15,290 bases of DNA from Candidatus Woesearchaeota archaeon (GCA_018302185.1 JAGVZX010000027.1:1-15290); one strand, 5' to 3'. Counted from the first letter of the stretch, positions 1-7,539 are shown. The notes: generated from the letters alone by a model not told the origin. Program-made: numbers and translations.

Positions 1-1
1 C

Positions 2-1642
2 AAACTAAATAGATTTTATGCAAAGTTCGCAGGCACAGGGGTTTATCTTTCAAAAACAGTTTACATTGATTTTAGCAATGTTTCATCTCCCAAGAACGAG
101 ACAGCTAATGAGACCAATAAGACAAAACCTTTGCCGATCGATACTATTGTGCCGGTAATAAGCGATATCCAGAGAATTCCTTCAATTGCGTATAATTCAA
201 ATTCAGTTACCTTGAGCGTAAATGCTCTAGACGACACTGACCTTTCACTAGTGCAGTTTGCTCATAATGCCTCTGGCTCAATGCAGCTGTTTGATGTTAA
301 TAGCGGAGTTACTAAATCAGGCAATACATTCAGTTATGTAATCTCTTCTGACTTGTTGAGCAACCAGGAAATTGTTGGTTGGAAAGTAAATGCAAATGAC
401 ACAAGCAACAACAAAGCCCAGACAGCAATGCAGTCATTCAAGGTTGAGAACAGGCAACCATCAATAAATCCTCTTCCTAACATCAATCTGATAGAGACAG
501 ACATCCTGATATTGAATCCTGTTGTGGCAGATGCTGATAATGATCAGCTGACGATAACTTATGCTGCGCCTTTCAACTCATCTGGAATCTGGGCAACAAA
601 GATAAGTGATGCAGGTCCTGGCATAGGGGGAGGCAGTAAACAATATGCTTCTAATATCACTGTAAGCGATGGAAAGTCAACTGCTTCTGCAAATGTTATT
701 GTCAATGTTAAGCAGATAGATGCGTATGCGCCGAATATAACTGGGTTAACACATACTCCTTCAGCTGTCTATAAAAATTCAGAAGTCATTCTCAGCGCAA
801 AGATAACAGATTACAATCAATTGGCAGATACAAAAGTTTATCATAATGCGTCTGGTAAATTTGTGGTATATGGTGAGATGACAGTCACAGGAAATTACTA
901 TAATTATAATTTTTCAGATCACTTTTCAAAAGCCCAAAAAGAAAACAAAGCTCCAAAGTTTAAGAAAAATGATTTGATTGCATACCAATTTTACGCAAAA
1001 GATTCTAAAAATAATGCAGCTAATTCAACTCTTCAATCATTTGTCGTGCAGAACAGAAAGCCAAAATTAACGATGCTTCCAGATTTGTTTGTTGAGGAAG
1101 GAAGAAAAATCACATTGATCCCTGCAGCTATGGATGAAGATGGTGATGAGATCACATACGCTTTCTCTTCTCCATTTGTTAAAGAAGGCGCTAAAGGCAC
1201 ATGGCAGACCAAAGCAGGCGATGCAGGTGAATATGCTATTAGGATAACTGCAACAGATAATGACGATTCTGATGAGATCCAGTTTAAGGTCAAAATAAAA
1301 GCAATAACTAAACATATGCCTGATTATGACAGGGATGGCATACCTGATGACATTGATACTGATGATGATAATGACAATATTCCAGATCTTCTTGATGATG
1401 ATAAGGACAATGATGGGATTAAAGATGCTCAGGACAAGATTAGGGGAGATGCAAAAAAGATAAATACCACATTTTCAAAAATAAACGTAAGCATAGGCAA
1501 TGACTATAATCTAAATAAGCCAGTTGCAGGTAGTCAAGATATAAAGATAGAGACAGAAGGCAAGAAATTAGTCGAATTTAAGTTTGATTTCACAAAGCTT
1601 GGAACTTTATTATTGGACTTGATAAAGTTCCAAGCTTTGTGA
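2..1642 (+). CDS. Cell-surface protein with Ig/cadherin-like repeats and Ca2+-binding type 3 repeats (5'-partial, disrupted at 3' end)
   Basis: The frame is open back to the first bases of the window, so the N-terminus lies outside; the TTG at 131 is internal. About 546 codons are visible. Two tandem units can be read, at about 134-712 and 713-1310. Each has an Ig/Fn3-like part (an Asp-x-x-x-Pro opening, 'HNASG', 'DSKNNAANST') followed by a cadherin/PKD-like part starting 'NRQPSINPLPN' or 'NRKPKLTMLPD' and containing 'DADNDQLTITY' or 'DEDGDEITYAF'. At about 1318-1440 come Asp-rich thrombospondin type 3 repeats ('DYDRDGIPDDIDTDDDND'), known Ca2+ loops. Many N-x-S/T sites suggest a glycosylated extracellular protein. 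The frame ends inside a 32-bp inverted repeat, and the next ORF reads like the missing C-terminal half in another frame. I infer one gene, broken or misassembled. The surface role is confident, the ligand unknown. Confidence 0.8.
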   Translation, partial: KLNRFYAKFAGTGVYLSKTVYIDFSNVSSPKNETANETNKTKPLPIDTIVPVISDIQRIPSIAYNSNSVTLSVNALDDTDLSLVQFAHNASGSMQLFDVNSGVTKSGNTFSYVISSDLLSNQEIVGWKVNANDTSNNKAQTAMQSFKVENRQPSINPLPNINLIETDILILNPVVADADNDQLTITYAAPFNSSGIWATKISDAGPGIGGGSKQYASNITVSDGKSTASANVIVNVKQIDAYAPNITGLTHTPSAVYKNSEVILSAKITDYNQLADTKVYHNASGKFVVYGEMTVTGNYYNYNFSDHFSKAQKENKAPKFKKNDLIAYQFYAKDSKNNAANSTLQSFVVQNRKPKLTMLPDLFVEEGRKITLIPAAMDEDGDEITYAFSSPFVKEGAKGTWQTKAGDAGEYAIRITATDNDDSDEIQFKVKIKAITKHMPDYDRDGIPDDIDTDDDNDNIPDLLDDDKDNDGIKDAQDKIRGDAKKINTTFSKINVSIGNDYNLNKPVAGSQDIKIETEGKKLVEFKFDFTKLGTLLLDLIKFQAL

Positions 1643-1653
1643 AATCAAACTTA
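1579..1653. repeat. Perfect 32-bp inverted repeat with 11-nt spacer inside the surface-protein gene
   Basis: Arms 1579-1610 and 1622-1653 are exact reverse complements, separated by 1611-1621. The left arm is the coding sequence for FKFDFTKLGTL; the right arm gives the last codons and stop of the upstream ORF and the start of the open frame of the downstream half. No T-run follows, and the repeat sits between two halves of what reads as one protein, so a transcription terminator is unlikely. A fold-back template switch, in the cell or during amplification or assembly, would give this pattern. Confidence 0.95.
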
Positions 1654-1673
1654 CAGAAACAAAGACGATCTAC

Positions 1674-2660
1674 ATGGACAGGCTGAACAGGAACGCTTCA
1701 AGGATCTGCCTAAAAGATGCAGATGTTGACAGCTTGGATGAGATTACAAGCACATGCACAGGAGAAAATGAGACAAAGCTGGGCTGCAATTCAACTCTGC
1801 AGAACGGATATAACTGTACTATAATTGATTCTGGCAGCAGATATATAGTAATTGGATTAAAGCATTCTGCTGCACAGGAATTCTGCACAGACAATGATGA
1901 AGATGGTTATGGAGAAGGCTGTGTGCAGCAAGATTGCAATGATAACAATGCAGCAATAAATCCTGGTGCATCTGAGATTGCATACAATGGTATAGATGAT
2001 GATTGTTCTGGAAGCGATTTGACTGATGTTGACAGCGATGGATATAACGCAGTTGTTGCTGGAGGCAATGACTGCAATGATAATTCTGCATCAATAAATC
2101 CAGCAGCAACAGATGCCTGCGGAAATGATATTGACGAGGATTGCTCAGGAACAGATTTAGCTTGTCCTGCTGTTCCACCTCCGAGCCCACTACCAACACC
2201 TCCGCCTAGTCCACCACCTAGCGAACCATCAACTCCTGCTCCAAGTCCGCAACCAAGTGCTCCTTCATCAGGAGGAGGAGGCGGTGGCGGTGGAAGTTAT
2301 AAGTCAGCAGCTGCAGAGGAACCATTTGTAATCATTTCAAGAGAGATTGCTTCTGTTCCAGCAATCCAAGTTCCTGCAACTGAATCAGAAAAATCTGGAG
2401 CAAGAGCCAAAGATAAAAAATCATTGCAGGAAAAAGAGTCCGAATCACAAGCCTCTGCAGCAAAAAAACTTGCGCAAAAAGTCAAGGAAACATATGTGGT
2501 AAATAAGACTGCAGAAGCTGCTGGAAAAGTTGCAGTCGAAGCAAAGAAGACAGGTTACTTTAAGCTGGATAACTTTTATTTTATAGTATTGATGGTTTTA
2601 TTGTTTGGGTTAAGTATGGAGCTCTCAAGAAGAGTTAAAAAAATAGTGTATGGGAAATAA
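1674..2660 (+). CDS. C-terminal half of the surface protein: MopE-like metal-binding repeats, Pro/Gly linker, C-terminal membrane anchor
   Basis: The frame is open from 1626, just after a TAA inside the inverted repeat. The ATG at 1674 has no ribosome binding site and falls inside a sequence (TKTIYMDRLNRNASRICLKD) that from memory continues this surface-protein type in DPANN genomes, so it is probably not a true start. Two copies of the MopE-type putative metal-binding motif lie at about 1884-2013 and 2023-2157 (D-x-D-x-DGY, DCNDN, INP, N-x-IDDDCSG). A Pro/Ser-rich linker (2164-2262), a Gly-rich run (2269-2295), a charged Lys/Glu segment and one membrane helix (about 2575-2625) followed by RRVKK complete it. 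This layout suits a protein anchored in the membrane by its C-terminus with the rest outside. Upstream and downstream halves are out of frame by one base. Confidence 0.75.
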   Translation: MDRLNRNASRICLKDADVDSLDEITSTCTGENETKLGCNSTLQNGYNCTIIDSGSRYIVIGLKHSAAQEFCTDNDEDGYGEGCVQQDCNDNNAAINPGASEIAYNGIDDDCSGSDLTDVDSDGYNAVVAGGNDCNDNSASINPAATDACGNDIDEDCSGTDLACPAVPPPSPLPTPPPSPPPSEPSTPAPSPQPSAPSSGGGGGGGGSYKSAAAEEPFVIISREIASVPAIQVPATESEKSGARAKDKKSLQEKESESQASAAKKLAQKVKETYVVNKTAEAAGKVAVEAKKTGYFKLDNFYFIVLMVLLFGLSMELSRRVKKIVYGK

Positions 2661-2703
2661 GTTACTTCTCTAATCGCCTTAATCTTACATAGTCAATAGC
2701 TCG

Positions 2704-2729
2704 TAAAAATTGGCTGCCGCCACTTTTTA
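2704..2729. other. Imperfect hairpin between the surface-protein gene and the next gene
   Basis: Arms 2704-2714 and 2719-2729 pair over 11 positions with one mismatch around a 4-nt loop. No T-run follows directly. It may help end transcription of the surface-protein gene. Otherwise 2661-2843 shows nothing I recognise. Confidence 0.35.
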
Positions 2730-2841
2730 GGCGACTCGTAAGTAAGTTACAAAAAAGTACAGCAAGATAATCTAATTCTCAAGCAGTTTATTTTTAAATG
2801 AACTGAAACAGCTATAGAGAATCTATAGAATATATGTCGTT

Positions 2842-2853
2842 AAGTATTTAAAG
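2842..2853 (+). promoter_or_regulatory. Possible TATA box for the 2934 gene
   Basis: AAGTATTTAAAG at 2842-2853 resembles an archaeal TATA box. Initiation about 25 nt downstream would give a leader of roughly 55 nt before the ATG at 2934. This rests on sequence resemblance only. Confidence 0.35.
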
Positions 2854-2933
2854 GGGTGGCTGAGTTTGTTTTTCTCATAGTGCACAAATAAATTCGCAGA
2901 GATATAAAAATAATAGTGACTAAGGTGAGAATG

Positions 2934-3626
2934 ATGGTGAAAAAACTGGAAGCATTGCTTGATGAGGAGCTTATAATATCTGTTAAATGTGATAGTGAAA
3001 TTGAAGTTACGAAACAGGATGGGACACATGTAGCAACTTTACATACAGATAGGCCGCTCACATTTTCTGATCATGATGTTGTACGATGGCAGCTGAGAGA
3101 GCATCTTATCTCAGAGAGAGATTATCAAGCATTAGCTATGTTGAATGCAGGAGGAAATAATGGTTATACTTTAGTAGATGCTCTACGATCAAATCCGGCT
3201 TATATTCATGTTGGCAACGTAATTGCAACACCTAAAGGAGAGCCTATAGCTGTTTCTTATAGTTATGTCTTACTTAAACCTATTCTAAGTAGAGGTGACG
3301 GTAATAAAGGTGATACTGCTTATGATGTAGCAGCATTGATAAAAGAAGTTCCTGTAATCCATGGAGATGGGACTATTTCCACAAGAAAAGAGATAGAACG
3401 TTTACATAGGCTTCCTGTAAATTTTCATGAAAGAGCAGTAGTAGTACATTATCGGGTTAATCGGGTTGAATCATTAGATGGTTCTCTCCATACTGGATTT
3501 TATGTTAGACGTAGTGGTGGCTCTTCGGCTGATGTTCGGGTGGTAAATTATGATGATCATCCTGCATCTAAAGGAGGAAGAGATTCCACTAGAGTATTAA
3601 CTCCAGGGGTTGGAGTCCCAAAATAA
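2934..3626 (+). CDS. Hypothetical protein, 230 aa, unrecognised
   Basis: The ATG at 2934 is chosen because GGTGA at 2924-2928 lies 5 nt upstream. The ATG at 2931 is only 2 nt away, and the GTG codons at 2916 and 2925 overlap or precede the ribosome binding site. The protein opens with a Lys/Leu/Glu-rich helix-like stretch (MVKKLEALLDEEL). A mixed alpha/beta region follows with no signal peptide or membrane segment, and the last ~35 residues are Gly/Ser/Asp-rich and probably disordered. Phrases such as 'LREHLISERDYQAL' and 'HERAVVVHYRVNRV' match no family I know. It is likely soluble and cytoplasmic. It is convergent with the prepilin peptidase gene, with 11 bases between the stop codons. Coding status is well supported by length and ribosome binding site; no function is proposed. 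Confidence 0.75.
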   Translation: MVKKLEALLDEELIISVKCDSEIEVTKQDGTHVATLHTDRPLTFSDHDVVRWQLREHLISERDYQALAMLNAGGNNGYTLVDALRSNPAYIHVGNVIATPKGEPIAVSYSYVLLKPILSRGDGNKGDTAYDVAALIKEVPVIHGDGTISTRKEIERLHRLPVNFHERAVVVHYRVNRVESLDGSLHTGFYVRRSGGSSADVRVVNYDDHPASKGGRDSTRVLTPGVGVPK

Positions 3627-3637
3627 ATACTTAGCAT

Positions 3638-4585
3638 TTAAACTATAAATCCAATCCACCATCCACCAAATGCTAGTGTCAGCAGAAACCCAAACAAAAA
3701 GCTTGGTATGAATGGGATCCCTTCTTTGACTAGCACAAACTTAACTTTCAATCTCTTTAACAAGGTAATCTGCTCTCTCTCAATCCCTAAATCTTTTGGG
3801 CCGCAGATATACTTATTCTTGACATAAACCTCTTCTGCAATCCAATCTCCTTCAGTCAGTTTAGTAGGTGGGAGTTTTTTTATCATGCAAACCTTCTCTA
3901 TCGCTTTTGTCAATATCCAGAGATAGACTGTCAGATAGATTATTATCGCACCAGAAAGCAGCATTACACTGTACGCAAAATCTCTCACGAAAACTGCAAG
4001 GATCAGCAAAATAAACATTGCAGCAAACATTATCATCCTTACTAATCTGATATTTTTCTCTCTCATCTTCTCAAAGAATGCAACCAATAATTCTCTTCTG
4101 TTTTTAGCAGCAAGCACGATGCTCCATATCAGCCCATAAACAGCGCCTGCAACAAGCATATTTACAAAAAAATTTATGATAAAACTATCTGCAAGAGCAT
4201 TTAGCGCATTAAAACTGGGGTTTGCTGCATTATTGCTGAAAATATTTAGCTTTATATCTATCCCAAACATCGCACCCATGCCCATCAAAAGCTTAGAATC
4301 TCCTCCTCCCCATTGGCCTGCGTAAAACAGGATTAATGCAAATGAAAAGAAAACTCCCAATCCAACTAATCCAGAAACCAAGAAACTCCATTCACCGGTT
4401 GCAGCAGAGTAAATTGCCCTTAATCCGATTGCAACAAAAATTAAGCTATAATTCAGCAAGTCTGGAACTTCCCTTGTCCTTATGTCAGAAATGCTTGCAA
4501 TGATCAATGCAACTGATGTAAGGATCAAGATAGGGATGTATATCGGAAAATTTGCAGATAATAAAGTTAATAGTGTTTCAAACAT
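3638..4585 (-). CDS. A24-family prepilin / pre-archaellin peptidase
   Basis: A polytopic membrane protein of 315 aa. A24 aspartic peptidases cut the signal peptides of type IV pilins and archaellins at the inner face of the membrane using two Asp residues. Both are present: D34 in 'SDIRTREVPDLLNY' after the first helix (residues 17-33) and D96 in the GxGD motif 'GGGDSKLLMG' (93-102). Several hydrophobic segments follow. Residues about 230-290 form a charged cytoplasmic-looking insert ('LTEGDWIAEEVYV'), and a last helix closes the protein. It is longer than the minimal archaeal FlaK/PibD type because of this C-terminal half. Start: the ATG at 4585 has GAGG on the minus strand 6 nt upstream. 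The divergent gene at 4778 shares its upstream region. No pilin genes are visible here, so the substrate (pilin, archaellin or other surface appendage) is unknown. Confidence 0.88.
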   Translation of the reverse strand: MFETLLTLLSANFPIYIPILILTSVALIIASISDIRTREVPDLLNYSLIFVAIGLRAIYSAATGEWSFLVSGLVGLGVFFSFALILFYAGQWGGGDSKLLMGMGAMFGIDIKLNIFSNNAANPSFNALNALADSFIINFFVNMLVAGAVYGLIWSIVLAAKNRRELLVAFFEKMREKNIRLVRMIMFAAMFILLILAVFVRDFAYSVMLLSGAIIIYLTVYLWILTKAIEKVCMIKKLPPTKLTEGDWIAEEVYVKNKYICGPKDLGIEREQITLLKRLKVKFVLVKEGIPFIPSFLFGFLLTLAFGGWWIGFIV

Positions 4586-4676
4586 AGTTTGCCTCTTTTA
4601 ATAAATTTCAGTTTTCCGATTTTATCGTACAACTCAAAACCTTAATTTAACTCCTAAATTAACCTATTTACGACAA

Positions 4677-4688
4677 ACTTTATAAATT
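4677..4688 (+). promoter_or_regulatory. TATA box for the prenyltransferase-like gene
   Basis: ACTTTATAAATT at 4677-4688, preceded by A/C-rich bases, is a good archaeal TATA box. Initiation near 4710 would leave a leader of about 65 nt before the ATG at 4778. A second AT-rich match, CTTATAACTT (4764-4773), is too close to the ATG to act as its TATA box. Confidence 0.45.
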
Positions 4689-4777
4689 TTAGTGATTATT
4701 GTATGTAATAAATTTACTATTGTAAAGAAGTGTAATTACTATTGACAAATACGGCAAGATACAACTTATAACTTAAA

Positions 4778-5542
4778 ATGTTCGAAAAAACCATCGGCCT
4801 TGGAAAAAAGGAATTATTGAAGAAGAAAGAGCTTGAAAAAAAGCCTCTCTCAAAGATCCTATTGTTTCATGTAGGCATCTCTACACATGGCTTAGAAACA
4901 TGGAGACTGCAAAATAAGCTAACTGCAGAGCAAAGCTTCAGGAAGGGATTTGAGATGATAGACCAGATAATCGATATCCAGCTTAAGCACAAACTAAGGA
5001 TTCTCACTCTCTATATTCTTGCAGAGAAAAAACAGAGCTTAAAGCAGAATCCAGAGGAATTTGATGTTCTGATGAAAGTCATCCAGGAATCACTTGACAG
5101 GCTTGCACACTCTGACAAGATACATCAGAATCAGATAAAGATCTCTATCTTAGGCAAATGGTTTGATCTTCCTTCAGAGGCAACTGAAACGATCAGGAAT
5201 GTGATAGACGAGACAAAGGATTATGACAATTTCTTCCTGAATTTTTGCATCAACTATAATGGGCAGGAAGAGCTTGTCGATGCATGCAGATTAATTGCAA
5301 GAAAGGTAAAAGCAGATAAGCTTGATCCTGAGCTCATAACCAAATCAACGATCAAAGAAAGCCTATACTCTTCAAACTTTCTGCCTCCTGATATAATCAT
5401 AAAGAATGGACGCGGCAAAAGCCTGAATGCATTCATGCTCTGGGACAGCAGCTTCTCACACATCTATTTCACAGGCAAGAACTTTCCTGAGTTTACAGAG
5501 CTGGATCTCTTGAATGCGATCGAGGACTGGAAGAAGAGCTGA
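4778..5542 (+). CDS. Divergent cis-prenyltransferase (UppS-like) fold, probable pseudoenzyme
   Basis: 254 aa; the first ~24 residues are a Lys/Leu-rich tail. The UppS layout can be followed: 'LLFHVGISTHGLETWR' aligns with HVAIIMDGNxRWA, 'LRILTLYILAEKK' with the LTLYAFSTENW strand, 'FFLNFCINYNGQEELVDA' with the NYGGRxEIxxA block, and 'PDIIIKNGRGKSLNAFMLW' with PDLLIRTGGExRLSNFLLW. It ends with 'SHIYFTGKNFPEF', equivalent to AELYFTDxxWPDF. The fold is recognisable, but the catalytic Asp of MDGN is His, the Asn and Arg that bind diphosphate there are lost, both C-terminal Arg residues are Lys, and the Glu before L/IYF is His. Active family members make polyprenyl-diphosphate lipid carriers from isopentenyl diphosphate. 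This copy is more likely non-catalytic, perhaps a partner subunit as NgBR/Nus1 is in eukaryotes (inference). No clear ribosome binding site precedes the ATG. Confidence 0.7.
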   Translation: MFEKTIGLGKKELLKKKELEKKPLSKILLFHVGISTHGLETWRLQNKLTAEQSFRKGFEMIDQIIDIQLKHKLRILTLYILAEKKQSLKQNPEEFDVLMKVIQESLDRLAHSDKIHQNQIKISILGKWFDLPSEATETIRNVIDETKDYDNFFLNFCINYNGQEELVDACRLIARKVKADKLDPELITKSTIKESLYSSNFLPPDIIIKNGRGKSLNAFMLWDSSFSHIYFTGKNFPEFTELDLLNAIEDWKKS

Positions 5543-5584
5543 TATCTTATTCTCTGATTTATTCTTTAGTTTAAAGAATTGCCG

Positions 5585-5597
5585 ATAAATTTTAAAA
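5585..5597 (+). promoter_or_regulatory. TATA box of the nucleoside phosphorylase gene; transcript probably leaderless
   Basis: ATAAATTTTAAAA at 5585-5597 lies about 30 nt upstream of the ATG at 5622. Initiation about 25 nt downstream of the box falls almost on the start codon, and there is no ribosome binding site in the 'CACCTAAT' just before the ATG, so a leaderless mRNA fits. Confidence 0.5.
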
Positions 5598-5621
5598 TAA
5601 CCGACGTAATCAACACCTAAT

Positions 5622-7241
5622 ATGGATAAAAAACAAGGTCCACAACTGATCCAGGATACCAGAGGAGGCAATTTAAATCTTGATGATCTAGTTGATAATC
5701 CTAATCTTGAAGGATTTCATATTGCTGCAATATTAGGCACTGTTTATGGTTTGATGACTGACGATGATTGCTCTGCATTTAGAAGCAGTGTTGTAAAAAG
5801 AACAGGATATGAAGGTTTTCTGAGATCTCCTTCTGACATGGGGTCTTCAGTAGGCAGCATGTTAAGAGAGAAACGTGATGGCAATGAATGGACAGGTAGA
5901 AGCGTGGCTGATCTGGTGCATAAGTATGTAGCCAACCAGATAACTAATGAAGAGATGGCAGCTGTTCTTGCAATGATCATGGTAAAAGGCATGGCTACAT
6001 CTGAGATAGTGTCATTAACCAGAGCCATGACTGATTCTGGCGACAGGCTTGATTTTTCTGAGTTAACAGAGCAAGGTTATGTTGCAGTTGACAAGCACAG
6101 TACTGGAGGAATTTCAGATGGTGTTAGCTTGGTTCTTGCGCCTTTGGTTGCAGCTGCTTATCCACAAATAATTGTTCCAATGATGTCTGGACGCGGCTTA
6201 GGCCATACTGGCGGCACATTAGACAAGCTTGAATCGATTCCAGGATTTAGAGTTGACTTAAGTGAAGATGAAATTAGGGCAGCAATGCTTGAAACAAGAG
6301 TTGCAATCTTTGCACCGATGCCAAGTATAGTGCCTGCAGATGGAAAAATGTACGCTTTAAGAGATCTTACAAACTGTGTTTCTGACTCTGGCTTGATTGT
6401 TGGAAGCATCCTAAGCAAGAAAATCGCTGAAGGCACAAAAGTTTTAGTTATGGATACTAAAACTGGCAATGGGGCATTTAAATCTAAGTTTGAAGATGCT
6501 AAATTATTTGCGCAGTTAATGTGTAATGTCGGCAGAGGCAATGGATTGAATGTAAACGGATTTATTACTGACATGAATCAGCCGCTTGGGATGTATGCAG
6601 GCAATAAGCTTGAAGTATTGGAAGCATTGGAATATTTGCGTGGCTTGCATCAAGATTCTGATTTTATGAAGGTAGTTTATACATTAGCAGAAAAGATGGT
6701 GGAATTGGCAGGATTTGCTGAAGAAAATACAAGAGTCAGATTGCATGAAACTATTACTAGCGGTGCAGCTTATGATACTTTCTTAAAAATGGTCAGGCAG
6801 CAGCATGGGGATCTAGCTAGTGTCCGAAAACTTGCTAGGCTTCTGCACCCTACCTCTATCTTAACTTTAGCACAGGCTGGAGAATATGAAAGAATTAACC
6901 AAGTCTTATCTCCTGAAGATAAGCTATACTTTACTGAAATCCGTGCAGAAAGAGATGGCATGGTTTCAGGATTTCAGTTAACTAGCATAGGAGAAGAGAT
7001 CCGTGCATTAGGCGCTGGCAGATATAAGCAAGGAGATTCTGTAAATCCTTATGTTGGACTTATTACAGCAGCAAGGCTTGGGCAACCAGTGAGAAAAGGA
7101 GAACTTATTGCAGTAGTTGTCAATGACGGAAAAAAAGGCAGTCCTGAAAAGATTAGGGAATATATCCATGTAAGCGAGAATTATGATTTGGGCACTAAGC
7201 CTAGGCTGATAAAAGAATTGGTTAAGCCGACAGCTGGATAA
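5622..7241 (+). CDS. deoA: Thymidine / pyrimidine-nucleoside phosphorylase with N-terminal extension
   Basis: 539 aa; cytoplasmic enzyme that splits a pyrimidine nucleoside with phosphate into base and (deoxy)ribose 1-phosphate. From residue about 80 ('MLREKRDGNEW') it follows the bacterial TP/PyNP family. The helical domain ends in 'KGMATSEIVSLTRAMTDSGD', the phosphate-binding 'DKHSTGG' is at 157-163, and the family signature 'SGRGLGHTGGTLDKLES' at 189-205. R247, S262 and K266 in 'ALRD...GSILSKK' keep the spacing of E. coli TP base-binding residues R171, S186 and K190. The C-terminal PYNP domain is present ('EEIRALGAGRYKQGD', 'GQPVRKGE'). It lacks the motifs expected of archaeal AMP phosphorylase (LHSxGGVPGNK, SSRAITSPAGT), so AMP phosphorylase is the less likely name. 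'GGISDGVSL' replaces the usual GGVGDxVSL. Residues 1-79 have no counterpart in classical TPs. No pentose-phosphate partner gene is nearby, so it appears to stand alone. Confidence 0.85.
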   Translation: MDKKQGPQLIQDTRGGNLNLDDLVDNPNLEGFHIAAILGTVYGLMTDDDCSAFRSSVVKRTGYEGFLRSPSDMGSSVGSMLREKRDGNEWTGRSVADLVHKYVANQITNEEMAAVLAMIMVKGMATSEIVSLTRAMTDSGDRLDFSELTEQGYVAVDKHSTGGISDGVSLVLAPLVAAAYPQIIVPMMSGRGLGHTGGTLDKLESIPGFRVDLSEDEIRAAMLETRVAIFAPMPSIVPADGKMYALRDLTNCVSDSGLIVGSILSKKIAEGTKVLVMDTKTGNGAFKSKFEDAKLFAQLMCNVGRGNGLNVNGFITDMNQPLGMYAGNKLEVLEALEYLRGLHQDSDFMKVVYTLAEKMVELAGFAEENTRVRLHETITSGAAYDTFLKMVRQQHGDLASVRKLARLLHPTSILTLAQAGEYERINQVLSPEDKLYFTEIRAERDGMVSGFQLTSIGEEIRALGAGRYKQGDSVNPYVGLITAARLGQPVRKGELIAVVVNDGKKGSPEKIREYIHVSENYDLGTKPRLIKELVKPTAG

Positions 7242-7284
7242 TTTTTCTTTTACTAATTTTAATTTCAAAAAATCCTAAAAAACA

Positions 7285-7298
7285 AAAACCTTTATATA
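7285..7298 (+). promoter_or_regulatory. Strong BRE/TATA promoter of the L7Ae operon
   Basis: AAAACCTTTATATA at 7285-7298 is a textbook archaeal BRE plus TATA box. Initiation is expected near 7320-7325, which leaves an unusually long leader of about 215 nt before the L7Ae ATG. The same AAACCTTTA motif appears twice before the AbrB-like gene. Confidence 0.7.
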
Positions 7299-7352
7299 CC
7301 ACCGTTCTATTTTTCAAATTATAAACAAATACCTATGAGTGATGAGAATTGT

Positions 7353-7376
7353 TGCTGTCGAGGGCTATCGACGGCA
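7353..7376 (+). promoter_or_regulatory. Hairpin in the 5' part of the L7Ae leader
   Basis: Arms 7353-7361 and 7368-7376 form 9 pairs, including one G-U, around the 6-nt loop GGGCTA. A second, weaker stem (GGTAG 7390-7394 with CTACC 7407-7411) follows. This part of the leader is not shared with EF-2. A short ORF, MSDENCCCRGLSTAVI (7335-7385), overlaps the hairpin and may be a leader peptide. Confidence 0.5.
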
Positions 7377-7438
7377 GTGATTTGAATGAGGTAGATATTC
7401 TGCATGCTACCCAATTAATCAATAGGAAATAAACAGAT

Positions 7439-7539
7439 AAACAACAAACGGAGGGTTCGCAAAGTAACTAACGTGTTGTAATGTCGAGCAAAGCGAGACA
7501 TTACGATGGTTTGGTTAAGCTTTTGCGAAGCAAAAGGTT
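7439..7539 (+). promoter_or_regulatory. Structured leader RNA element of L7Ae, copy 1 (putative translational switch)
   Basis: Sixteen bases ending in GGAGG (7439-7454) are identical to 9190-9205 before EF-2, and 7474-7512 matches 9231-9269 at 37 of 39 positions. The core folds as stem 7478-7485/7497-7504, capped by GAGC-AAA-GCGA. Segment A (7456-7468) can pair with B (7514-7529) over about 13 bp with two bulges. B can instead pair with C, stem 7520-7526/7530-7536 with loop GAA, which ends 3 nt before the ATG at 7540. A:B places GGAGG about 11 nt from the ATG through space; B:C does not. An alternative pairing ACAACA 7441-7446 with TGTTGT 7474-7479 would loop out GGAGG. The pairings are read directly; the regulatory role is inferred. 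Confidence 0.65.

Noticed and set aside
1579..1653. Inverted repeat as an invertible phase-variation switch or a terminator
   Set aside because: The spacer is only 11 nt, so inversion would change almost nothing, and there is no T-run; a fold-back event fits better.
1819..2199. Minus-strand 126-codon frame
   Set aside because: His/Leu/Gln-rich shadow of the metal-binding and Pro-rich part of the surface protein.
7339..7345. GTGATGA as box C of a C/D guide RNA
   Set aside because: No CTGA box D lies at a suitable distance, and no C'/D' pair is seen.
7486..7496. Tandem G-A pairs (GAGC-AAA-GCGA) in the core hairpin as a kink-turn for L7Ae binding
   Set aside because: The G-A/A-G pairs are symmetric and lack the 3-nt bulge of a canonical kink-turn, and the stem above them has only two pairs. 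Binding by L7Ae remains testable but is not supported by the motif.
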